DNA from: Ruminococcus sp. | GTDB lineage: Bacteria > Bacillota > Clostridia > Oscillospirales > Ruminococcaceae | Direction of reading: 5' to 3' | Length of the DNA: 64,000 nt | NCBI GenBank assembly: GCA_023667165.1 | Contig: JAMPAO010000001.1 | Location: 50,047-114,046 of the forward strand | Shown here: positions 1-7,549 of the stretch, piece by piece | Numbering within the stretch: position 1 is the stretch's first letter | Layout: each line of letters opens with the position of its first letter | Notes under the pieces: model-generated | What the model was told of the DNA's origin: nothing | The model's input: only the letters and a program-made list of their open reading frames with translations | The model's database searches: none | Program-made: the position numbers and the translations under genes

Positions 1-1
1 T

Positions 2-226
2 AATATGTCAATGCCGATAACGCTGAAGGGAGCCGCAGATATTTTCGGCGATGCAAAGGGTTTTTCTTTCGGACTGCTGACCTTTGCACTGTTTTTGGGA
101 TATATCCCCTCCTACGCGGGTAACACAGGTGCAAGCCACGGCGCAATGTCGGCTCTGTGCGTTATTTCCGCAGTGCTGCTCACTGCGTGCTTTAAGCTAT
201 GCCGAAAGGAAGACGTTTTATCATGA
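2..226 (+). CDS. C-terminal end of a membrane protein (left-truncated)
   Basis: The reading frame is already open at the left edge, so this is the 3' end of a longer gene that starts outside the window. The visible 74 or so residues hold two hydrophobic stretches (around LLTFALFLGYIPSY and AMSALCVISAVLLTA) and end in a short basic tail (KLCRKEDVLS). That looks like the last helices of a multi-pass transporter or permease, but too little is present to name a family. The stop codon overlaps the start of the next gene (ATGA at 223-226), so the two are translationally coupled. Confidence 0.5.
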   Translation, partial: NMSMPITLKGAADIFGDAKGFSFGLLTFALFLGYIPSYAGNTGASHGAMSALCVISAVLLTACFKLCRKEDVLS

Positions 227-579
227 CTGACTGCGATACGCTTCAAACAATGGCGTTTTCTCTGACGCTTACCGTTATTTTCGAGCTTGTTTTTTCTTTC
301 GCTTACGGAATACGGGGCGGCAGGAACATTGCCGTGATCATTCTTGTAAATACTCTTACAAATCCCGCTGTAAACTGCATATATATTTATACGGCGTACT
401 TTGCCGCAGTCGGGAAAGCGGCGCTGTTTTTGACAGCCGCCGCTCTGGAGATATCCGCCGTGTGCGCCGAATGGCTTATCTACAAAAGCTGCACGGACAT
501 AAAAAAGCCGTTCAGACTGTCGTTGTATGCAAACTGCTTTTCCTTTTCCCTGGGACTTGCCGCAAACATCATAAAATAA
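223..579 (+). CDS. Small multi-pass membrane protein, function unknown
   Basis: It encodes 118 residues with about four hydrophobic segments and no soluble domain. I chose the ATG at 223 over an in-frame ATG at 199 because it forms an ATGA overlap with the preceding stop and has AAAGGAAG about 10 nt upstream. The coupling implies that it works with the truncated membrane protein before it, perhaps as a partner subunit. I do not recognise the family. It could be an accessory transporter component; that is inference from context only. Confidence 0.55.
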   Translation: MTDCDTLQTMAFSLTLTVIFELVFSFAYGIRGGRNIAVIILVNTLTNPAVNCIYIYTAYFAAVGKAALFLTAAALEISAVCAEWLIYKSCTDIKKPFRLSLYANCFSFSLGLAANIIK

Positions 580-646
580 AAAGGCAGCGCCGCGCATACG
601 CACGAAAAGCTTTGTGCGGTATTGCCCGAATTCGGAGGAATAATTT

Positions 647-1510
647 ATGAAAAAGCTTTTAATGCCGCTGATATCAGCCGTTCTATGCATTTCGGTCATA
701 TCGTTCGCGGGTACGCAGGTATGGGCGGACGTACTGCCCGTACCAATCGGAGACGTTTTTTTCGACAGCTTTGAGGACGAATGCGATTATATTGAAGTAA
801 GAAGTTACACTATCACCGATGACTGTATCGTTTATAACGATCCGCGCAGCAAAGATCCGATCTGCCAACTGAACAAGGGCGCCGTGATTCTTTCGGATTA
901 TTCCTATACCGACGGCGGCGGTACGGTTTGGCAGAACATTATGCCGGACGGGGACGCGTCGGAGAACGGCTGGTTCAAAAGCGAATTTGCCGAGGTTATA
1001 TACGACCGTTTTTCCTTTGAGGACGATCACAGGGAGGAGTTTTCCGAATATGCGGGCGAGCTGGACGATTACGTTCCAAAGGATACGGTGTACATTTGGC
1101 AGTATCCCGGCTCGGGTAAGATAATCGACAAATATCCCGCCGAAAGCTGGTTTACCGATCCCGATTATTTTCTTACCGTCCATGACGCCGCTTTGTATTC
1201 ATATACGGATACGGACGGCGATAAATGGATATATATGAGTTACGGCATATGGGGCTGGGTATATCTGCCAGATCCGGAATCAAGTGTGGCTGTCATACTT
1301 GCCAAAACCGCTGCGGAAAATACTTCGGCGTCCGACGCCGCAAATTTTAAGGAGGAATCTGCTATGAATGAAGAAAACAAGGTTTTACGGGAAAATGAAA
1401 CGGATTTTCCGAACACGGGATATAAAATCCCCATCGCAATGTCGATCATTACGGGCGTTATTTCCGGAATACTTATATTCATTATCCGAAAAAAGAGAAA
1501 AGAAATATAA
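647..1510 (+). CDS. Secreted SH3-like surface protein with FPNTG sorting signal
   Basis: The 287-residue product starts with a classical signal peptide (MKK, a hydrophobic core, then a cleavage region near VWADV). Two similar stretches follow, about residues 50-125 and 145-205, each rich in Tyr/Trp/Gly and resembling bacterial SH3 folds (for example the WGWVYLPDPES end of the second). The C-terminus has the order expected of a sortase substrate: FPNTG, a hydrophobic helix, then the basic tail RKKRKEI. The motif departs from canonical LPxTG. A strong site (CGGAGGAATAATTT) precedes the ATG. It probably sits on the cell wall; its binding partner is unknown. Confidence 0.7.
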   Translation: MKKLLMPLISAVLCISVISFAGTQVWADVLPVPIGDVFFDSFEDECDYIEVRSYTITDDCIVYNDPRSKDPICQLNKGAVILSDYSYTDGGGTVWQNIMPDGDASENGWFKSEFAEVIYDRFSFEDDHREEFSEYAGELDDYVPKDTVYIWQYPGSGKIIDKYPAESWFTDPDYFLTVHDAALYSYTDTDGDKWIYMSYGIWGWVYLPDPESSVAVILAKTAAENTSASDAANFKEESAMNEENKVLRENETDFPNTGYKIPIAMSIITGVISGILIFIIRKKRKEI

Positions 1511-1537
1511 ACAATTTATAAATATTTCATTTACCCC

Positions 1538-1566
1538 TTGAAAAAAATTACAAAATGATGTATAAT
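1538..1566 (+). promoter_or_regulatory. Sigma-A promoter for the diguanylate cyclase gene
   Basis: TTGAAA at 1538-1543 and TATAAT at 1561-1566 are separated by exactly 17 nt. Transcription should start near 1573, leaving a leader of about 33 nt before the start codon. The sequence just before and including the -35 (TTTACCCCTTGAA) is shared with the promoter at 27470. Confidence 0.75.
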
Positions 1567-1605
1567 TACAATATATATCTTTGCTTTTTTGTGCAAGGGG
1601 GCTTT

Positions 1606-2877
1606 ATGCAAATGAAAAAAAACAGCAGCCTTACCAATAAGATACTTGCCATGGTCTGCCTTACCGCAGTCCTTATATGCGTTTGCGTTACCGTTATCGG
1701 CGCAACGATGATATATGCATCTTCCAAAAACGGCATAAAAAACGAGATCAGCTTTGCTGCGCGTACATTGTATAATTTCTATGACGAGCTGTACCACGGC
1801 GAGTATCACATTGACGGCGAAAAGCTCGTAAAAGGCAGCACAGTTCTTACGGAAGAAAATTTCAATGATATCATATATATCATTGACTGTGACCGTGATA
1901 TTGACTTTACTATTTTTTGGAACGATGTGCGTATCCTTACCAGTGTTACCAACGACGACGGTTCGCTGGCTATAGGCACAAAAGCCGCCGAGCCTGTGGT
2001 ACAGCAGGTGCTCAACGACGGAATGGAATTTTATTACAACCGAGTTATGGTAAACGGCAGACAGTACATAGGCTATTACATTCCCATTATGGATTCAAGC
2101 GCGAAGGCGGTGGGAATGGTCTTTGCGGGGAAACCTCTGGACAGGGCGTTTGAAAGCGCAAAAAGTCTGATAGGATATTTCCTTATAATTTGCCTTGTCA
2201 TACTGATCGTTTCGGTGGCTATCTTCTCTGCCTTTTCCAATAAGATAATCGCGTCGCTTTCCGATATAAAGAAATATATGGAATCCATTGCGGAATGTGA
2301 TTTTTCAACAGCTCTCGGACATAATACCGTTGCACGGAGCGATGAGATAGGAGATATTGCCAGAAGCGCCGAAAAGCTGCGGGATAATCTTCAGGATCTT
2401 ATTGAGCGGGATCCTCTCACATCTCTTTTGAACAGAAGAAGCTGCCGCAAGATCATGGACGATCTTAAGGCAAAGGATATACCGTTTGCGGTGGTAATGG
2501 GCGATATTGACTTTTTCAAAAAGGTCAACGACACCTACGGTCACGCTGCGGGAGATATGGTTCTCAAGGAGGTTTCCGCAATTCTCAACCGCTCTGCGGA
2601 ATCGGCAAGCGGCTACGCTTCAAGATGGGGCGGAGAGGAATTTCTCATAGTTCTGCCGCGTCTTAATATGAACGAAACAGAGGAGCTTATAAACAGTCTT
2701 ATGAACGATATAAGAGCCAAAGAGTTTACGAGCAATGACAAAATATTCAGCGTTACAATGACTCTCGGAGCTGCCGAGGTGCAGCCTCCGGAATCCATTG
2801 AGGACGCCGTGGGACGCGCGGACCGTCTTCTTTACGACGGCAAGCGCATGGGCAGAAACAGGCTTGTTATGCAGTGA
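1606..2877 (+). CDS. Membrane diguanylate cyclase (extracytoplasmic sensor + HAMP-like + GGDEF)
   Basis: It should make cyclic di-GMP from two GTP. The 423 residues show TM1 (about 11-38), an extracytoplasmic sensor region of about 150 residues resembling a single Cache domain, TM2 (about 187-211), a HAMP-like linker (212-265) and a GGDEF domain. The active-site signature is GGEEF at 342-346, and the metal/substrate segment GDIDFFKKVNDTYGH is present. The position of the RxxD inhibitory site before GGEEF reads SASG, so product inhibition through that site is probably absent. I chose the ATG at 1606 because AAGGGGG precedes it; the upstream in-frame ATG at 1555 lies inside the promoter. Confidence 0.9.
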   Translation: MQMKKNSSLTNKILAMVCLTAVLICVCVTVIGATMIYASSKNGIKNEISFAARTLYNFYDELYHGEYHIDGEKLVKGSTVLTEENFNDIIYIIDCDRDIDFTIFWNDVRILTSVTNDDGSLAIGTKAAEPVVQQVLNDGMEFYYNRVMVNGRQYIGYYIPIMDSSAKAVGMVFAGKPLDRAFESAKSLIGYFLIICLVILIVSVAIFSAFSNKIIASLSDIKKYMESIAECDFSTALGHNTVARSDEIGDIARSAEKLRDNLQDLIERDPLTSLLNRRSCRKIMDDLKAKDIPFAVVMGDIDFFKKVNDTYGHAAGDMVLKEVSAILNRSAESASGYASRWGGEEFLIVLPRLNMNETEELINSLMNDIRAKEFTSNDKIFSVTMTLGAAEVQPPESIEDAVGRADRLLYDGKRMGRNRLVMQ

Positions 2878-3002
2878 TAATCTTACTAAATGGCAATAAA
2901 TAAAATTACCGCTCCGCAAAGACCGGAATTAAGAAATTCTTGTATCTTTTTGTCAAAATACGGCGTTGATTTTATGCTTTGTCTTAAAAGGACAGGTTTT
3001 TT

Positions 3003-3626
3003 ATGAAAAAAATATCGGTTTTAGCCGTTTTATTGATTGCAGCCGCTGCTTTTACAGCCTGCGGAAACGACGATACTCCCGCCGAGGATGAAATAAGGAT
3101 AGATACAATATCCGAGGAGGTTTCGGAAGCCTATGCCGACGACGGCGAGGAGGATATCCTTGAGGACGACGACAGCGATCTGGAAGATTATTTTCCCGAT
3201 CTGACCGAAAGAACGGATGATGATCCGGAAAATGAAGCAAATCCTCTTATGCCCATTATCGACAAGGTGCTTTCCGAAAGCGAATGGCCTGTTATGGAGG
3301 AGATAAAAGACGAATTTATTTTAAATGAATTTTTTCTGCTTGACGTAAGCAATGAAAATTACCGTGAGATGATAGTAATGCAATGCCCCGTAAGCGCGGT
3401 AATGAGCGAGATCATTATCATAAAGGCGGAGGACGTGCAGCAGGCTCAGAGCGATCTCGAAGCAAGGCGTACAAAGGCTGTGGAACAGGACGCATGGTAT
3501 CCTAACGATATTGAGCTTGCGGAAGCGTCCATTGTGGGAACGAACGGAAGCTATGCCTATTTCATTATCGGAGAAAATGCTGCGGCAGCCGAAGGATCTG
3601 TCAACGACTATATAAACGCGGCTTAA
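3003..3626 (+). CDS. DUF4358-type lipoprotein
   Basis: The 207-residue product has a lipoprotein signal peptide with lipobox FTAC (Cys20), so it should be anchored to the outer face of the membrane. Residues 25-80 form a very acidic, low-complexity linker rich in Asp and Glu. The remainder (from PLMPIIDKVL to the end) has the layout of the DUF4358 family, including the stretch VSNENYREMIVMQCPVSAVM and the motif EDVQQAQSDLEAR. The function of DUF4358 is not known. It is followed by a second lipoprotein, a carboxypeptidase and a mechanosensitive channel, which suggests a cell-envelope cluster. Confidence 0.75.
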   Translation: MKKISVLAVLLIAAAAFTACGNDDTPAEDEIRIDTISEEVSEAYADDGEEDILEDDDSDLEDYFPDLTERTDDDPENEANPLMPIIDKVLSESEWPVMEEIKDEFILNEFFLLDVSNENYREMIVMQCPVSAVMSEIIIIKAEDVQQAQSDLEARRTKAVEQDAWYPNDIELAEASIVGTNGSYAYFIIGENAAAAEGSVNDYINAA

Positions 3627-3753
3627 AATATAAAAAATAACGCAGAGGCGGCATTTCTTACGATTTCTCCCGTTTCTGCTTTGAATTATAGACCCGTCTT
3701 TGCGAAAGTGCGTACGCAGTCTGCGTGAAAACAGGTTCTATGGAGGTCAAAAT

Positions 3754-4359
3754 ATGAAGATACGTTATAATATGTTCCTTCTTGCGGCTTTAACGGCTGC
3801 GTCCTGTTTAACGGCAGGCTGCGGCAGAAGCGCTGAGGACAATACGGACGATATTACCGTCAGCGTTTCGGGCAGTTCCGACGCTGCGGGAGCGGTTGTT
3901 CCCCTTTCGGACATTGATATGGAACAGGCAAAGGCGATCGCGCTTGAACACGCGGGAGCGGCGGAAAATGAGGTAACGTTTACAAAACAGAAATATGACG
4001 GCGATCCCGTCAACGCCGAATATGACATTGAATTTATATATAACGGAGCAAAGTACGAATACGAAATAAATGCGGCGGACGGATCTGTGACCGAATTTTC
4101 CTCCGAAATTATTCCTGCTCCGCAGACGGCAGTTCCCGACGGCGGACTTATCACCGCGCAGGAAGCCGAAAGTATCGCTCTCGAATACGCCGGACTTACA
4201 GCGGAGGACGCCGGCAATATCCGCTCAAAGCTCGATTACGACGACGGCATAGCCGAATACGAGGTGGAGTTTAAGCATGGCGGATATGAATATGAGTTTG
4301 AAATAAACGCGTCAAACGGAAATATCATTAAATCGGATATTGACCGTGATGACCGATGA
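3754..4359 (+). CDS. Lipoprotein with two PepSY repeats
   Basis: The 201-residue protein has a lipobox LTAGC (Cys23). Two similar domains follow: each begins with an alanine-rich helix (MEQAKAIALEHAG and AQEAESIALEYAG) and ends with a strand pair of the type YEYEINAADGSVTEF. This is the pattern of PepSY domains, often linked to inhibition or chaperoning of extracellular peptidases. I chose the ATG at 3754 because GGAGGTCAAAAT precedes it; the longer frame from 3700 lacks a signal peptide at its start. The duplication within the protein is clear. Confidence 0.8.
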   Translation: MKIRYNMFLLAALTAASCLTAGCGRSAEDNTDDITVSVSGSSDAAGAVVPLSDIDMEQAKAIALEHAGAAENEVTFTKQKYDGDPVNAEYDIEFIYNGAKYEYEINAADGSVTEFSSEIIPAPQTAVPDGGLITAQEAESIALEYAGLTAEDAGNIRSKLDYDDGIAEYEVEFKHGGYEYEFEINASNGNIIKSDIDRDDR

Positions 4360-4407
4360 CGGGCATATTATAATTTGTTATAATTTAAAAGGAAAGGATA
4401 TGGCTTA

Positions 4408-5514
4408 ATGGGCAGACCTCAGAATACAAAAAATTCAAGCTACAGCGCACAAATGGCGCGCAGGCGCAGGATATGGAAGGCAAGGCTGTATCTTCTGGCT
4501 ATCCTGATTCTTGTTGCCGTGGGCATTTGGGCGCTTGCCTCAACGCTTTCACAGATAAAAACCGTTTCCGAGCTGACTGTTGACGCTTCGGGTTACAGGG
4601 TCTTAAACGCTCTCCCCTCTCAAAGCGAAGTTGAGAAGGCTGAACGTGAAGAGGAAATGAGGATAGAGGACGAGATATTTGAAGAAAAAGAAAACTATCC
4701 CATTGAAATGATAATCCGCACGCCATACTGCGTTATGTACGATGTACAGGAAAAACGGGTGCTTTACGCAAAGAATTCCCAAGAAAAAGCATTTCCCGCC
4801 AGCACTACAAAAATACTAACTGCTGCGGTGATGATGGAAAATACTCAAAATGACACGATATTTACCGCAGGAAACGAGCAGGAGCTGGTTCAGCCGGGAT
4901 CGAGCCTTGCATATGTTAATGCCGGCAGCAGCCTTGACAGGGACATGATGCTTGACGCCTTAATGCTGCCCTCGGGAAACGACGCGTCATACTGCGCAGC
5001 GGCTGTTACGGGACGGCTCATTGCGGGAGATGAAAATCTTACGGCAGAGAACGCGGTAAAGACATTTGTTGACAAAATGAATGAAAAGGCGTCGGAAATC
5101 GGATGTAAAAACACTCATTTTACCTGTCCCGACGGATTTCACAACGACGATCATTACACAACGGCGATGGATCTGCTGAGAATAACGCTGTATTCTGAAA
5201 ATTTTCCCGAAATAGCCGCGTCCGGAAACAAGTCCTCAAGAGAGCTTGAATTCCTTACAGGTGAAAAGATCTCCTGGACAAACTCCAATAAGCTCATTCA
5301 GCCGGACAGCGGAGATATTTATTACCCATACGCCACCGGACTTAAAACAGGCATGACGGATTATTCCGGACATTGCGTGGTAGCAACAGCGGAGCGTTTC
5401 GGACACGAGCTTATAATCGTCTGCCTGGGAAGCGAAAGCGCTGCGGTGCGGTGGAATGAAACCATTGCATTATTTGACGCGGGTTTTGCTTACATAAGAA
5501 ATAACGATAACTGA
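4408..5514 (+). CDS. D-alanyl-D-alanine carboxypeptidase (PBP5/6 type, S11 family)
   Basis: It trims the terminal D-Ala from peptidoglycan stem peptides outside the cell. The 368 residues have an N-terminal membrane segment (about 26-50) preceded by Arg/Lys, so the enzyme is probably held by a signal anchor. All three penicilloyl-transferase motifs are visible: S132-T-T-K135, S189-G-N191 and K313-T-G315. The C-terminal beta-rich domain of many PBP5 proteins is lacking, as in some clostridial members. AAAGGAAAGGATATGGCTTA precedes the ATG. The MscS gene follows after 18 nt, so the two are likely co-transcribed. Confidence 0.88.
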   Translation: MGRPQNTKNSSYSAQMARRRRIWKARLYLLAILILVAVGIWALASTLSQIKTVSELTVDASGYRVLNALPSQSEVEKAEREEEMRIEDEIFEEKENYPIEMIIRTPYCVMYDVQEKRVLYAKNSQEKAFPASTTKILTAAVMMENTQNDTIFTAGNEQELVQPGSSLAYVNAGSSLDRDMMLDALMLPSGNDASYCAAAVTGRLIAGDENLTAENAVKTFVDKMNEKASEIGCKNTHFTCPDGFHNDDHYTTAMDLLRITLYSENFPEIAASGNKSSRELEFLTGEKISWTNSNKLIQPDSGDIYYPYATGLKTGMTDYSGHCVVATAERFGHELIIVCLGSESAAVRWNETIALFDAGFAYIRNNDN

Positions 5515-5532
5515 TCGAACAGGGTGATAAAT

Positions 5533-6417
5533 GTGGAAGAAACATTAACCGAAGCTCCGGAAATTATCAGCGAGGCGGAACAGGTCATGGACGCGGTCGC
5601 GTCGGGAAACGTAGACAAGAGTGTGCTGCTGGATTTCGGTCAGGCTCTTTTAAATTTTTTGCCTACCGTTATTGCAGCGGTTCTGATATATATTGCGGGC
5701 AGGATAATTGCCGGGATCCTGCTGCGGCTTATAGACAAGGCAATGGGCAGAACTCATATGGATCGCACCGCCCAAGGCTTTCTTAATTCGGTCATAGAGA
5801 TCATTATAAAATGCTTTGTTATTATAATAGCTCTGTCGGTGCTGGGAATTCCGATGACCTCGATCATAACTGCCGTAGGAGCGGCGGGAGTTGCGGTAGG
5901 TCTTGCTCTTCAGAACAGCCTGTCTAATGTTGCAGGAGGCTTTATTATTCTCTTGACAAGTCCTTTCGGCAAGGGAGATTATATCGTTACCAACGGCATT
6001 GAGGGAACAGTGGAGGACATAAAGATTATGTCCACAAAGCTGATAACGGGCGACAATAAGGTGGTCTATATCCCAAACGGCATGGTTTCGGGCAGTACCA
6101 TAACAAATTTCAGCCGTCAGGGCAGCCGCAGGGTGGAGGTAAAGGTCTGCGTTTCCTATGAACAGGACTTCAGAGAAGCCGTTTCGGCAATTGAAGAGGT
6201 TATTTCGGAACACCCGATGATACATAAGGATAACGCTCCTCTCGTAAGAGTATGCGCTCTTGCAGAAAGTTCTGTGGATATTCTCGTAAGAGTATGGACA
6301 GATACCGATAATTACTGGACAGTATATTACGATCTTCTGGAACAGATAAAAACTAAATTTGATGACATGGGAATAGCTATCCCCTATCAAAAACTGGACG
6401 TAAATCTAAAAAAATAA
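5533..6417 (+). CDS. mscS: Small-conductance mechanosensitive channel (MscS family)
   Basis: It should release solutes when turgor stretches the membrane. The protein has three N-terminal membrane helices. The third carries the Gly/Ala-rich pore signature (AVGAAGVAVGLALQNSLSNV), followed by the beta domain (FGKGDYIVTNGIEGTVEDI) and the mixed C-terminal domain. Its size of about 295 residues is normal for the MscS core. The start is GTG: I prefer 5533, which has AGGGTGA about 5 nt upstream; an in-frame GTG at 5524 would add three residues but lacks a good ribosome site. It is the last gene before a strong terminator. Confidence 0.9.
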   Translation: MEETLTEAPEIISEAEQVMDAVASGNVDKSVLLDFGQALLNFLPTVIAAVLIYIAGRIIAGILLRLIDKAMGRTHMDRTAQGFLNSVIEIIIKCFVIIIALSVLGIPMTSIITAVGAAGVAVGLALQNSLSNVAGGFIILLTSPFGKGDYIVTNGIEGTVEDIKIMSTKLITGDNKVVYIPNGMVSGSTITNFSRQGSRRVEVKVCVSYEQDFREAVSAIEEVISEHPMIHKDNAPLVRVCALAESSVDILVRVWTDTDNYWTVYYDLLEQIKTKFDDMGIAIPYQKLDVNLKK

Positions 6418-6440
6418 ATGTAAAAAAAATATTAACAAAG

Positions 6441-6478
6441 CGGCTTGCCACTTCAAATGACGTTGGCAAGCCGTTTTT
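6441..6478 (+). terminator. Rho-independent terminator after mscS
   Basis: A 10-bp perfect stem (CGGCTTGCCA / TGGCAAGCCG) is followed by TTTTT. It ends the envelope-gene unit just before the tRNA promoter. Confidence 0.85.
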
Positions 6479-6515
6479 GGAAAATCATAAAAAATATGTC
6501 GGATACAAAAAATGC

Positions 6516-6544
6516 TTGACAAGCAAACATAAATGTGATATAAT
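6516..6544 (+). promoter_or_regulatory. Consensus promoter of tRNA-Pro
   Basis: TTGACA at 6516-6521 and TATAAT at 6539-6544 are separated by 17 nt: a full consensus sigma-A promoter about 35 nt before the tRNA. Confidence 0.85.
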
Positions 6545-6578
6545 ATAATAGTTCTCAAATGAGAATAATGACAAACGT

Positions 6579-6655
6579 CGGGGTGTGGCGCAGATTGGTA
6601 GCGCGCTACCTTGGGGTGGTAGAGGCCGTGGGTTCAAGTCCCGTCACTCCGACCA
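6579..6655 (+). tRNA. tRNA-Pro (anticodon GGG)
   Basis: The 77-nt gene folds as a standard cloverleaf. The acceptor CGGGGTG pairs with CACTCCG (one G-T pair), the D arm has GCGC stems around AGATTGGTA, the anticodon stem CTACC/GGTAG encloses the loop TTGGGGT (anticodon GGG), and the T arm contains GGTTCAAGTCC. The CCA end is encoded (6653-6655). The gene has its own consensus promoter and terminator. It borders an accessory islet, as tRNA genes often do, but I found no copy of its 3' end further downstream. Confidence 0.95.
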
Positions 6656-6663
6656 ATGAAAAA

Positions 6664-6695
6664 CGACAGCTTTCAACAAAAGGCTGTCGTTTTTT
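6664..6695 (+). terminator. Terminator after tRNA-Pro
   Basis: CGACAGC (6664-6670) pairs with GCTGTCG (6683-6689), and a run of T follows. It separates the tRNA from the toxin-antitoxin promoter. Confidence 0.8.
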
Positions 6696-6717
6696 ATGCG
6701 AATCTTTCAAAAACCGG

Positions 6718-6746
6718 TTGACAAATCCTATTGAATAGGGTATAAT
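6718..6746 (+). promoter_or_regulatory. Toxin-antitoxin promoter with an internal palindromic operator
   Basis: TTGACA (6718-6723) and TATAAT (6741-6746) are 17 nt apart. The spacer contains the perfect 13-nt palindrome CCTATTGAATAGG (6727-6739). A palindrome between the -35 and -10 is the usual place for an autorepressing antitoxin to bind, so the HTH protein encoded at 7115 is the likely regulator (inference). Confidence 0.75.
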
Positions 6747-6765
6747 ATAGACAGTAGGTGATACA

Positions 6766-7110
6766 ATGACAAGGAAGTTTGTGATGTTGTCGGAATTTGA
6801 CAAAGGTTAGGCAAGTATGGGGCTTGATGATAATGACTTGCGCAGACTTCAAGAGGAACCGCTCTTCGATCCCGAAAAAGGTGACGTTATGCAGGGAACA
6901 GGCAGTCTGCGAAAACTGCGGTTTGCGTTTGAGGGGCAAGGCAAAAGCGGCAGAGTTCGGGTTTGTTATGTTGATTTCGCGGTTTATGAGAGCATTTATC
7001 TTATCACCGCATATCCTAAAAGTGAAAAGGATAACCTAAGCAAGAGCGAGCGCAGTTCTATCGCAAAGCTGATAAAGGCGCTGGAGCGTACATTGTGCGA
7101 AAAGGAGTGA
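6766..7110 (+). pseudogene. RelE/HigB-type toxin gene interrupted by an in-frame TAG
   Basis: An ATG at 6766 with AGGTGA upstream starts a frame reading MTRKFVMLSEFDKG, then TAG at 6808-6810, then ASMGLDDNDLRRLQ and so on in the same frame to 7110. Intact family members have a Trp at this position, so the change is most simply TGG to TAG. The rest of the toxin is well preserved (GSLRKLRFAFEGQGKSGRVR, YLITAYPKSEKDNLS). Restart at the ATG at 6817 would give 97 residues lacking the first beta strand, and no good ribosome site precedes it. The toxin is probably inactive or poorly made. TAG works as a normal stop elsewhere here (genes ending at 21397 and 40285). Confidence 0.75.
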
Positions 7111-7114
7111 TAAT

Positions 7115-7423
7115 ATGAGCGTATTTGAGAGTATTATGACGGGCTTAAATGAAGCTGTGAACTACGAAAAAGGCAAGGGCAAGGCTCGGACCGTACAACT
7201 TACGGTCGCGCACGTTCCCGACTTCACAGCAGAAGAAATAAAGGCTTTGCGTCAGTCCCTAAAGATGACGCAAGGCACGTTCGCCGCGCTTATGGGCGTT
7301 TCGTCCAAAACCGTTGAGGCTTGGGAGGCGGGTACGAATATCCCGCTTGGCACTGCTCGGAGAATGTTGGGCTTGCTGAAATCGGACAATTCTATTCCGA
7401 CAAAATATAACCTTGTGGGTTGA
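7115..7423 (+). CDS. HTH (XRE/HigA-MqsA-like) antitoxin
   Basis: The 102-residue protein ends with a helix-turn-helix of the type found in HigA and MqsA antitoxins (EEIKALRQSLKMTQGTFAAL, then GVSSKTVEAWEAG). Its N-terminal 40 residues are less conserved and would bind the toxin. The start overlaps the toxin's ribosome site region (GGAGTGATA before the ATG), so toxin and antitoxin form one unit, toxin first, as in higBA. It probably represses its own promoter through the palindrome at 6727-6739. It is intact although the toxin is broken. Confidence 0.82.
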   Translation: MSVFESIMTGLNEAVNYEKGKGKARTVQLTVAHVPDFTAEEIKALRQSLKMTQGTFAALMGVSSKTVEAWEAGTNIPLGTARRMLGLLKSDNSIPTKYNLVG

Positions 7424-7549
7424 CGATTCATTCCATTTGATGGCTTTAAGCGGTTTGCTTGATGAATGTTACGCAGAATACTCGGGATGTACGGCTTTTC
7501 TCCCGCTTTCGCGCAAAGTTTTTTTCAGACGTTAAATCAGGAGGTAGAA

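Noticed and set aside
6808..6810. Reading TAG as a sense codon in the toxin gene
   Set aside because: TAG ends other genes here (21397 and 40285), so recoding is unlikely; a nonsense mutation is simpler.
7466..7549. Longer N-terminus for the TIR-like protein
   Set aside because: The extra 28 residues have no ribosome site, while AGGAGGTAGAA stands right before the ATG at 7550.
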